A DNA stretch of 64,000 bases from a bacterium (GTDB lineage: Bacteria; Vulcanimicrobiota; Xenobia; Xenobiales; JADMJV01), in NCBI GenBank assembly GCA_018780265.1, contig JADMJV010000019.1, positions 30,402-94,401 of the forward strand. Reading direction: 5' to 3'. Below the pieces are notes generated by a model, which worked only from the letters and a program-made list of their open reading frames with translations, did not search any database and was not told the DNA's origin. Positions 7,783-15,087 of this stretch are shown piece by piece. Each line of letters starts with the position of its first letter. The stretch's first letter is position 1. The position numbers were made by a program, and so were the translations under genes.

Positions 7783-9756
7783 CTATCCCAGGCGAACACC
7801 TGGAGCCAACTCCCCTTCCGGGGTGATCAGACGCAGCACCTGACCGTCGCCGGCGGCCAAAATCATGCCCTCGCTGAGGATGCCGAAAATCTTGCGGGGC
7901 TTAAGATTATCCACGATGCAAATGGTCTTGCCAACCATGTCCTCCGGGGTAAAATGAGCTCGAATGCCGCTCACAATGGTGCGGTCGGGCCGCTTGCCAT
8001 CGTCTACGGTCAGCCTGATCAGCTTATCGCTGCCGTCCACGGCCGTGGCACCCACTACTTTGACCGTGATCAGTTTCACCTTGGTGAAGTCTTCGTAGCC
8101 GATCTCCGCATCGGGGGCAGGCGCCTTTTCGGTGGCCTTGGGGGCCTCCACAACGGGGGCCGCCTCGCCGACTCGTTCCACTTTTTCACCGGTCATGGTC
8201 TCTTTGCGCACAATAAACTCCTCTTCCAAATTGGTCAGGTCTAGTTTGGGAAATACGATCTCGGGTTTGGCCAGGGTGGCCTCGGCTGGAAAGGGAGTCG
8301 CCAGCACGTCAAAACCCTGCTCGGTGGCTTTGCCTTCCAACCCCAGTTGGGTCCAGTAGCGGTCGCAGGCCCCCGGCAAGACCGGGGCCAGCAGCACCAG
8401 CAAGGTGCGCATGCAGCGGAAGAGCACACTGAACACCGACTGCAAACGCGGTCCGTTGTCGGCGCTTTTGGCCAACTCCCACGGTTTGGTTTCGTCGATG
8501 AATCGGTTCAGGGCCCGCACCAACTCCCAACTGCTCTCGAGAGCCTCCCGAAACTCCAGTTTCTCGAGTTGGACTACGGTCCGCCCGGCCACATCGGCAC
8601 GCAGGTCCTCCAACTCTTGAAAGGCTCCGCCCGCCTCAAAGGCAGCCACTTTGCCAGCCACAAAGCGGCCCGCCATGGTGAGCGCTCGATGAAAGAGATT
8701 GCCAAAGTCATTGGCCAGGTCATAGTTGTAGCGCTCGGCCAGGCCACGCACGGTGAAGTTGCCATCCTGGCCCAGCGGCACCTCGCGCAGCAGGAAGTAA
8801 CGAACCGCGTCGGCGCCCACCAGAGCCACGGCGTCCTGAGGGTGAAAGACATTGCCCTTGGATTTGCTCATTTTGGTTCCGGCAAAATTCCAATAGCCGT
8901 GAACCAACACCTGACGGGGCGGCTCCACTCCCGCCGACTGAAGCATGGCGGGCCAGACGATGGTGTGGAACCAGGGGATGTCTTTGGCCATGATATGGAG
9001 GTTGCAGGGCCAAAAAGACTCCTTATCGGGTTGCTCCAACTGGTAGCCACTGCCGGTCAGGTAGGTCAGCAACGCGTCCACCCAAACATAAAAGACGTGC
9101 TCGGTGTCCCAGGGCAGTGGGATGCCCCAACTGGTGGAGGAACGGCTGATGCACAGGTCGCGCAGTCCCTCGCGAATGCGCTGGAGCATTTCGTTGCGAC
9201 GAAAACCGGGCACGATGGCTTCCGGATGGCTCTCATGCCACCCCAGCAACCAATCCTGATAGCGACTGAGGCGGAACCAGTAGGCTTCCTCGGTCAAAAA
9301 CTTGAGGAAGGGATGGTTCTCCGGGTTCTCGGGCACCTCCGCCTCATCGACAAAGCGGTTGTCGGTGGTGTGATACCAGCCAGAGTATTCCGCTTTATAG
9401 ATGTCGCCACGCTCGTGGATACGACCAAAGAAGGCCTGCACGGTAGCCCGATGCTCGGGGCTGGAGGTCCGGTAAAACTGGTAAGGACCGATATTGAGCA
9501 GCTTCCAGGCGTCGTGAAAGTGAGGGATGAAGCGTCTGCAAAATTCTTCTGGGTGGAGACCCTCGGCGGCCGCCTTGTCGGCGATGTTCTGGCTATGCTC
9601 GTCGCTACCCGTCACCAGCAGCGCGTCGTACCCCAACATCCTTTTGGTGCGGGCCAGCGTGTCGGCCAGAATCGTGGTGTAAGCGGTACCCATGTGGGGA
9701 GGCGCGTTGACATAATAGATGGGGGTGGTGACGTAAAATTTCGGCTTAGAACTCAT
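7783..9756 (-). CDS. metG: Methionyl-tRNA synthetase
   Basis: Charges tRNA-Met with methionine. The class I signatures are present: the HIGH equivalent reads HMGT (in APPHMGTAYTT) and KMSKS is intact (KMSKSKGN). The C-terminal 110 residues form a tRNA-binding OB-fold domain of the EMAPII/Trbp111 type (DFTKVKLITVKVVGA ... LKPRKIFGILSEGM), which dimerises the bacterial enzyme. The segment that carries the zinc knuckle in other MetRS (after SGWY) has no cysteines. I set the start at ATG 9756 (MSSKPKFYVTTPIYY), where homology begins; the frame is open for 70 more codons, but that part is unlike MetRS and would run into ddl. It heads a long minus-strand operon with gnd. Confidence 0.96.
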   Translation of the reverse strand: MSSKPKFYVTTPIYYVNAPPHMGTAYTTILADTLARTKRMLGYDALLVTGSDEHSQNIADKAAAEGLHPEEFCRRFIPHFHDAWKLLNIGPYQFYRTSSPEHRATVQAFFGRIHERGDIYKAEYSGWYHTTDNRFVDEAEVPENPENHPFLKFLTEEAYWFRLSRYQDWLLGWHESHPEAIVPGFRRNEMLQRIREGLRDLCISRSSTSWGIPLPWDTEHVFYVWVDALLTYLTGSGYQLEQPDKESFWPCNLHIMAKDIPWFHTIVWPAMLQSAGVEPPRQVLVHGYWNFAGTKMSKSKGNVFHPQDAVALVGADAVRYFLLREVPLGQDGNFTVRGLAERYNYDLANDFGNLFHRALTMAGRFVAGKVAAFEAGGAFQELEDLRADVAGRTVVQLEKLEFREALESSWELVRALNRFIDETKPWELAKSADNGPRLQSVFSVLFRCMRTLLVLLAPVLPGACDRYWTQLGLEGKATEQGFDVLATPFPAEATLAKPEIVFPKLDLTNLEEEFIVRKETMTGEKVERVGEAAPVVEAPKATEKAPAPDAEIGYEDFTKVKLITVKVVGATAVDGSDKLIRLTVDDGKRPDRTIVSGIRAHFTPEDMVGKTICIVDNLKPRKIFGILSEGMILAAGDGQVLRLITPEGELAPGVRLG

Positions 9757-9889
9757 AACGCGGGGGCCTTTCGTCCCTCGACCTGCCGGCTCCTCGAAAG
9801 CCCGTAGCGAGCGTTTGTTCGAAAGGTAGGCCCAAGCGGTCTGCGAAGACCCTGAAATATTTTCACACAAGGAATGAGGAAAGGGCGCC

Positions 9890-10999
9890 ATGCTGCGAGT
9901 CGGAGTGATTTTTGGGGGCCGTTCGGGCGAACACGAAGTGTCGGTGATGTCGGCCAAGTCCGTCATTCAGGGGCTGGACCCCAAAAAATACGAGGTCTAC
10001 CCTATCGGAATCAGCCGAAGCGGTCAGTGGGTAACCCCCGAGGGCGCTCGCACTGCCTTGCAGGCCGGCCACGTGACCGGCAACGACCTGCACAGCCTGG
10101 CGGTGCTGCCCGGCCAGGCCGAAAAGAGCCTGCAACCGATGTCTGCCTCAGGCCCTCCCCTGCCCTCTCTGGACGTCATTTTTCCCGTCATTCACGGCAC
10201 CTACGGAGAGGACGGCACCCTGCAAGGGTTGCTGGAGATGGCCGGCATACCTTACGTAGGCGCGGGGGTGGCCGGCTCGGCCGTGGGCATGGACAAAGCC
10301 TTGATGAAAGCGGTCTGGGCTGCCAGCAACATTCCTCAGGTTCCCTTTTTGGTATTTCTGCGCAAGCAGTTCGAGAGTCAGCCCAACGAAGTTGCAGCCC
10401 GCATCGAAAAGGAACTGGGCCTGCCCGTCTTCGTCAAGCCGGCCAATCTGGGCTCCAGCGTGGGCATCAGCAAGGCCAAAACCAGCCAGGAACTGCATGA
10501 GGCCCTGCGGGTGGCGGCCAGTTATGACCGCAAAATCGTGGTGGAGCAGTCGGTGGAGTCTCCGCGCGAGATCGAACTGGCCGTGCTCGGCAACGATGAG
10601 CCGCAGGTATCCCTACCTGGCGAGATCCTGCACGGGCGTGAGTGGTACGACTACCGGGGAAAATACTTCGAAACCGAAGGACAGAAGACCGTCATTCCGG
10701 CCGATCTCAGCCCGGAGCAGATCAAAGAACTGCAACGCCTGGCCATCGAAGCCTACCAGGCGCTCGACATGAATGGCCTCTCCCGAGTGGACTTCCTGAT
10801 GGATCAGCAGGGTCGATTCTTTCTCAATGAAGTCAATACCATGCCTGGCTTTACACCCATCTCGATGTATGGTCGCCTCTGGGAGGCCTCCGGCTTGAGC
10901 TACTCGGCTCTGCTCGACAAAATGATCGAACTGGCCCAGGAGCGCTTCCACGATCGCCAGCGCAATGCGGTGGAAGCCGAACTAGCCCCTTCACCCTGA
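9890..10999 (+). CDS. ddl: D-alanine--D-alanine ligase
   Basis: ATP-dependent joining of two D-alanines for peptidoglycan precursor synthesis, cytoplasmic. Visible motifs are the N-terminal FGGRSGEHEVS, HGTYGEDGTLQG, the ATP-grasp stretch VKPANLGSSVGISKA, the omega loop with YDYRGKY (the tyrosine expected for D-Ala rather than D-lactate), and the Mg-binding FLNEVNTMPGFTP. At 369 aa it is of usual length. GAGG about 10 nt upstream supports the ATG. It is transcribed away from metG, and its TGA overlaps the ATG of the PilT-like gene (TGATG), so the two are coupled. Confidence 0.96.
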   Translation: MLRVGVIFGGRSGEHEVSVMSAKSVIQGLDPKKYEVYPIGISRSGQWVTPEGARTALQAGHVTGNDLHSLAVLPGQAEKSLQPMSASGPPLPSLDVIFPVIHGTYGEDGTLQGLLEMAGIPYVGAGVAGSAVGMDKALMKAVWAASNIPQVPFLVFLRKQFESQPNEVAARIEKELGLPVFVKPANLGSSVGISKAKTSQELHEALRVAASYDRKIVVEQSVESPREIELAVLGNDEPQVSLPGEILHGREWYDYRGKYFETEGQKTVIPADLSPEQIKELQRLAIEAYQALDMNGLSRVDFLMDQQGRFFLNEVNTMPGFTPISMYGRLWEASGLSYSALLDKMIELAQERFHDRQRNAVEAELAPSP

Positions 11000-11937
11000 T
11001 GCTGCTCGAATTGCTCAAGGAAGCCGCCAGCCTGGAGGCCCATTTGCAGCTTTGTGTGGGCCAGGCCCCTGCCTTTTGGCGTTGGGGCCAGCTACAGGTG
11101 AAAGAAGCTGCCAAGCTGACCCGCGAAGATCTGAACCGCCTGTTGGAGCAGGGCCGCGACTGGGGGTTACCCGGTGAAGGCGAAAAGGCCGTCGGCATTC
11201 CCGGCTTTGGACGCTGCCAGGTCAATCTGCAGTTTCCCTGGGTTCTCTTTCGCCCGCTCCCGTCCGACGGGCCGCCCCCCATGGAGAAGCTAAATCTGCC
11301 ACCCGGGCTGGCCGAGTTGGTCCAACTCAACCAGGGTCTGGTGCTGCTGGGCGGCCAGCGCGGTTCGGGACTGCGCACAACCCTGGCCAGCCTGCTCGAG
11401 TTGCTGCGCCAGGGCCCTCCCCGGCGCATCCTCACGGTGGGCCGTTGCCACGACTTCGTTCAGGGCCACGGACGCGGGCTGCTAGGTTCCTGTGTGCGCC
11501 TGAGTGAGGCCTTGCTGGACAGTTGCGACGTGGTGGTACTGTGGCTCACAGACAGCGCGTCGGCTCAAGCCGCTCTGGAAGCCGCCGAAGAGGGGCGACT
11601 GGTATTGGCCTTGTTGCGGGGCCTGCACGCTCCCAATTTGCTGGACCGCTTGCAAACCTGGTTGCCGGCCGCAGCCTGGTCTCAGCGTCTCGGAGACGCC
11701 TTGCGGGCCGTCTACTATCAGCGCCTGCTGGCCAGTTCCCAGGGCCCCCTCCCCGTCTGCGAATTTGTCAACAGCGAAACCAGTCGTCAACTGCTGCAAC
11801 AACCCCGTAAAATCTACCCCGATTGCCTGGAGGGGCAGAGCGGCTGCTGGTCGTTGCTCCATTCGCTGCAAGATTGGCTGGACCAGCAGCGCGTGAGCCC
11901 CGAAGAAGCCGATTTGCTGGTGCAAAGCTGGACGTAG
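10999..11937 (+). CDS. PilT-like secretion ATPase homologue with degenerate motifs
   Basis: This 312-aa protein follows the layout of PilT/PilU twitching ATPases. The N-terminal A-S-L-E-A-H-L-x-V-G stretch corresponds to the A-S-D-x-H family signature, and P-P-G-L-A-E-L-x-x-x-N-Q-G-L-V-L runs into the P-loop. The P-loop itself reads GQRGSGLRTT: the essential Lys is Leu125. The Asp-box/Walker B GE(M/L)RD is replaced by LWLTD (around 181-185), and the His box by LLRGLH. It should therefore not hydrolyse ATP in the normal way, yet the frame is intact and coupled to ddl. I infer a pseudoenzyme that may bind a pilus or envelope ATPase complex. No other pilus gene is in the window. Family assignment rests on order and spacing of motifs, so it is good but not certain. 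Confidence 0.7.
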   Translation: MLLELLKEAASLEAHLQLCVGQAPAFWRWGQLQVKEAAKLTREDLNRLLEQGRDWGLPGEGEKAVGIPGFGRCQVNLQFPWVLFRPLPSDGPPPMEKLNLPPGLAELVQLNQGLVLLGGQRGSGLRTTLASLLELLRQGPPRRILTVGRCHDFVQGHGRGLLGSCVRLSEALLDSCDVVVLWLTDSASAQAALEAAEEGRLVLALLRGLHAPNLLDRLQTWLPAAAWSQRLGDALRAVYYQRLLASSQGPLPVCEFVNSETSRQLLQQPRKIYPDCLEGQSGCWSLLHSLQDWLDQQRVSPEEADLLVQSWT

Positions 11938-11964
11938 AGGGACCCCCGACCACCCTGAAAAAGT

Positions 11965-12918
11965 TTAGCGGTTTTTGATCTGGGCATGGATCAGGCTGGC
12001 CATGTCTACCAGGTTCTGCGGATTCCCCAGGCGCTGATCGAGCAAAATCTCGGCAGTCACGGCCTTGTCGGGATAGTAAGCCAGAAAAACCCAGTAGTTG
12101 CGCGGTGCCCGCGGCGTACTGGAGGTGACCGGCGGCGGCAACCTGGACATATCAAGCCGGCCTCCACTCAAAGTGTGCGTGGAAATCTCTTTGAAAGCTG
12201 GAGCTTTGCGGGCCTGATTTAGACCGGGATCCACAAGGTCGGGACGGGCTTTGCCAGCCACCTCGATGGAGTCGAAGCGACGCTCTGCCAGGGTGGGCTT
12301 CTTGGGAATCGCTTCGCGGAAAACCCCCAACACGGCTACTTTTCCAAATCCCTTCAACTCTTCGCGACTGTCCAGGGCCGCGTTGAGGGAAAAATAGGCA
12401 TCCTCAGCCGCAAAACTGTTGGTCCCACCGTAGAGCGAAAACTGGCAAATTCCGTCGCTGTTCGATCCGTAGCAGACCCGGCTGATCGGCTCCGGAATGG
12501 CATAGTCCTTAAAGCGAGCCTGAAGCTTGCGAGGTCCTGCCTTGGGGCGCAACTGCGAGGACGGAGATTCGGAGCCCAGTTCAACCTCGGAAAATGCCGG
12601 AGGCACTTCCCGAGGGGGCTCTACTTCCGGTTCTGGTCCCACCTGTGGGGGGCCAATGGTGGCGAAGGGAGGCAGGTCCCAGGTTTTGGGACGAACCGGG
12701 GTCACCTTTTGAGGGGCCAGACCGACCGCTTGAAACGGCACAGACCGCGCCTTGATAACATTGACGGGCGTGACCAACTCCAGAGCCGAGCCGTCCTTGG
12801 TGTGACTGCTGGCTTCCGTCACCGGCAGGTAACGGGCGGCGATATCTTTGGGATAGGGATTCTCCGGTTGGGCCGCCAGGGAGGCACTCAGCAACAGCCA
12901 GCAAAAACTGCGCCTCAC
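11965..12918 (-). CDS. Secreted protein of unknown function, proline-rich middle
   Basis: A 317-aa exported protein: signal peptide MRRSFCWLLLSASLAAQ, then a Pro/Glu-rich linker (about residues 80-120), then a domain with SRVCYGSNSDGICQF and, near the end, YWVFLAYYPDK. I do not recognise the family. The start is GTG at 12918, which overlaps the rlmB stop (GTGA) and sits 3-5 nt after GGGGGAA; an upstream TTG at 12930 is less likely. It is the last gene of the leuS-cysS-rlmB unit. Confidence 0.66.
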   Translation of the reverse strand: MRRSFCWLLLSASLAAQPENPYPKDIAARYLPVTEASSHTKDGSALELVTPVNVIKARSVPFQAVGLAPQKVTPVRPKTWDLPPFATIGPPQVGPEPEVEPPREVPPAFSEVELGSESPSSQLRPKAGPRKLQARFKDYAIPEPISRVCYGSNSDGICQFSLYGGTNSFAAEDAYFSLNAALDSREELKGFGKVAVLGVFREAIPKKPTLAERRFDSIEVAGKARPDLVDPGLNQARKAPAFKEISTHTLSGGRLDMSRLPPPVTSSTPRAPRNYWVFLAYYPDKAVTAEILLDQRLGNPQNLVDMASLIHAQIKNR

Positions 12919-13661
12919 TGCTTCCCCCAACGTTGGCGCACCGCTTCGTACAGCACAGCGGCGGCGCTGGCGGCCACGTTCAGCGATTCAATCTGGCCCA
13001 ACATCGGGAGTTTCACGCGTTGATTGCAGCGTCGCAAAACGGCCTCGCTGATACCGTCGCCCTCGGCCCCCAGCACAAGCACGCTGGGACGGGTCCAGTC
13101 CAGGCTCCAATAAGGGTTTTCGGCATCGGGAGTGGTGGCCACAACCTGGACCCCCTCCTCGGCCAGACTACCCAACAGCCGTTCCAACCGGTCGGCGCGG
13201 GCGACTTTGAGGTAGGCATCCGCACCCGCGCTGGTCTTGCTGACGGTAGCCGAAAGCGGGCAACTCCCGGCCGCTGACATCACTACCCCCTGGACTCCAG
13301 CCCCTTCGGCGGTGCGCAACAGCGCCCCAAAATTTCCCGGGTCCTGCACGCCATCCAGAGCCAGCAAAAGCATCTTGTTGGGAGAAACGGCGCTGGCCTC
13401 GAGAATCTCTTGCCAACTGGCAAAGCTACGCTCGCCCAGACTGGCCACCACCCCCTGATGGTTGGCCCTGCGCGTCAAAGAGTCCAGGCGCTCGCGCTGA
13501 CTGCGCACCACCGGAATAGCCTGCTCCTTGGCCAGGGCAAAGAATTCCTTGCTTAGACCGGCCCCGTCGGCCAGCACGTAAATGCGTTGCAGAGGCGCTT
13601 CTTTGCGCAAAAACTCCAGCACGGTACGCTTGCCCCAGATCAGGGACTGCTGCGTTTCCAT
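12915..13661 (-). CDS. rlmB: 23S rRNA (guanosine-2'-O-)-methyltransferase RlmB / TrmH family
   Basis: A SPOUT-class RNA 2'-O-ribose methyltransferase (248 aa). An N-terminal L30e-like substrate-binding domain (about 1-80) is followed by the SPOUT knot with all three motifs: N-H-Q-G-V-V-A and LDGVQDPGNFGALLRTAE, then LVLGAEGDGIS, then IESLNVAASAAAVLYEA. Such enzymes modify G2251 of 23S rRNA (RlmB) or related sites using S-adenosylmethionine. It overlaps the end of cysS by 22 nt, a gene order (cysS then rlmB) common in many bacteria, which supports RlmB over other TrmH members. Confidence 0.9.
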   Translation of the reverse strand: METQQSLIWGKRTVLEFLRKEAPLQRIYVLADGAGLSKEFFALAKEQAIPVVRSQRERLDSLTRRANHQGVVASLGERSFASWQEILEASAVSPNKMLLLALDGVQDPGNFGALLRTAEGAGVQGVVMSAAGSCPLSATVSKTSAGADAYLKVARADRLERLLGSLAEEGVQVVATTPDAENPYWSLDWTRPSVLVLGAEGDGISEAVLRRCNQRVKLPMLGQIESLNVAASAAAVLYEAVRQRWGKQ

Positions 13662-15085
13662 CGCACCCCCTGTGGTGTATCTTCGAGCACAATTCCCTGG
13701 TCGGCCAGCAGTTTGCGAATTTCGTCAGAGCGTGCAAAATTCTTGGTCTTGCGGGCCTGCTGGCGCTCCTCGATGAGGAGTTCAATCTCGCTGTCCAGCG
13801 GTCCAGTTTGAATCCTTTTGGCCAGGTCCAATCCGAGCACCTGATCCAACTCCAGCCACAGGTCGACGCAGGCTTGACCGGCCTGACCACTGACGGGGCC
13901 CTCATCCATGAGTTTGTTGACGCCTGTGATGAACTCAAAAAGCCGGGCCAGACCTTCGGCGATGTGCAGGTCGTTGTCCATGGCCTCAACAAATCCGCTG
14001 CGAGCCTGATTCACCAACTCGCCCACCCGGTCGTCATGGGCCCCCGCCCCGCCCTGACACTCCCCGCAGCGCCGTAAAAAGTCGCTGATGCGCTCGAGCG
14101 CCTTTTCGTCCTGGTGCAGGCCGTCATACTTAAAGTTGAGACGGCTGCGGTAATGCACGCTCAGCAGCGCGTAGCGCACCACCGATGGTTCGTAGGCGCG
14201 CCCACTCGGATTTTGGTCAGCACGGAGCAGATCGCGGAGGGTGATAAAGTTCCCCTTCGATTTGCTCATCTTGGCACTCTCCACCTGAAGATGCTCGGAG
14301 TGCAGCCAGTAGGTGACAAACTTCGTGCCGCTAAAAGCCTCAGACTGAGCGATCTCGTTCTGATGGTGAGGAAAGATATTGTCCACTCCACCGCAGTGAA
14401 TGTCAAACGAGTCCCCCAGATAGGCGCGGCTCATGGCGGAGCACTCGATATGCCAGCCGGGCCGCCCTTTGCCCAGGTCAGGATATTGATCCCAAAAGAC
14501 GTGACCGTCTCCTTCGTCCCAGGCTTTCCACAAGGCAAAATCGCAAGCCCGGTCTTTTTCATACTCATCCTGGGCCACGCGAGCGCCGCACACTAATTCA
14601 TCCACCTGGATATTGGCCAGCTTCCCGTAACCTGGGAACTTGGCGATATTGAAGTAGATAGAGCCGTCTTCTGAGCGATAAGCGATTCCCTTGCTCAACA
14701 GGTCCCGGATCATTTCCACCATACCGTCCACGAAGTCAGTAGCCCGGGGATAATGTTCGGCGGCCTCGATGTTGAGCGTTTTCAGGTCCTCGAAGAAGGC
14801 CTGGCAATAGGGTGCGGTGTACTCTTTAAAGTGAACGCCTGCCGCCTCGGCCTTCTTGATAATCTTGTCTTCCACGTCGGTCAGGTTCATCACCTGAGTC
14901 ACCTGAAATCCACGGTATTTGAGGTAGCGCCGCAGCAAGTCTTCGAAGACATAAGTGCGGAAATTACCAATGTGGGCATAGTCGTGAACGGTGGGTCCAC
15001 ACGTGTAAAGACTCACCTTTCCGGGCTGCCGAGGAGTAAATTCCTCGAGGCTGCGCGTGAGAGTATTAAAAAACTTGACAGCCAT
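13640..15085 (-). CDS. cysS: Cysteinyl-tRNA synthetase
   Basis: Charges tRNA-Cys with cysteine. The 481-aa protein shows YTCGPTVHDYAHIGNFRTY (first zinc cysteine plus HIGN), WHIECSAM and HCGGVDNIFPHHQNE (remaining zinc ligands), and KMSKSKGN. The DALR-type anticodon domain lies near the C terminus. I start it at ATG 15085 (MAVKFFNTL), two bases after the leuS stop; the longer frame reading into leuS has no CysRS similarity. It is coupled to leuS upstream and rlmB downstream. Confidence 0.96.
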   Translation of the reverse strand: MAVKFFNTLTRSLEEFTPRQPGKVSLYTCGPTVHDYAHIGNFRTYVFEDLLRRYLKYRGFQVTQVMNLTDVEDKIIKKAEAAGVHFKEYTAPYCQAFFEDLKTLNIEAAEHYPRATDFVDGMVEMIRDLLSKGIAYRSEDGSIYFNIAKFPGYGKLANIQVDELVCGARVAQDEYEKDRACDFALWKAWDEGDGHVFWDQYPDLGKGRPGWHIECSAMSRAYLGDSFDIHCGGVDNIFPHHQNEIAQSEAFSGTKFVTYWLHSEHLQVESAKMSKSKGNFITLRDLLRADQNPSGRAYEPSVVRYALLSVHYRSRLNFKYDGLHQDEKALERISDFLRRCGECQGGAGAHDDRVGELVNQARSGFVEAMDNDLHIAEGLARLFEFITGVNKLMDEGPVSGQAGQACVDLWLELDQVLGLDLAKRIQTGPLDSEIELLIEERQQARKTKNFARSDEIRKLLADQGIVLEDTPQGVRWKRSSP

Positions 15086-15087
15086 CG

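Noticed and set aside
8347..9807. Open frame of 486 codons on the plus strand opposite metG
   Set aside because: Antisense to a clear MetRS; no recognisable protein features.
9757..9966. 70-codon N-terminal extension of metG
   Set aside because: It has no MetRS similarity and would overlap the divergent ddl start; homology begins at ATG 9756.
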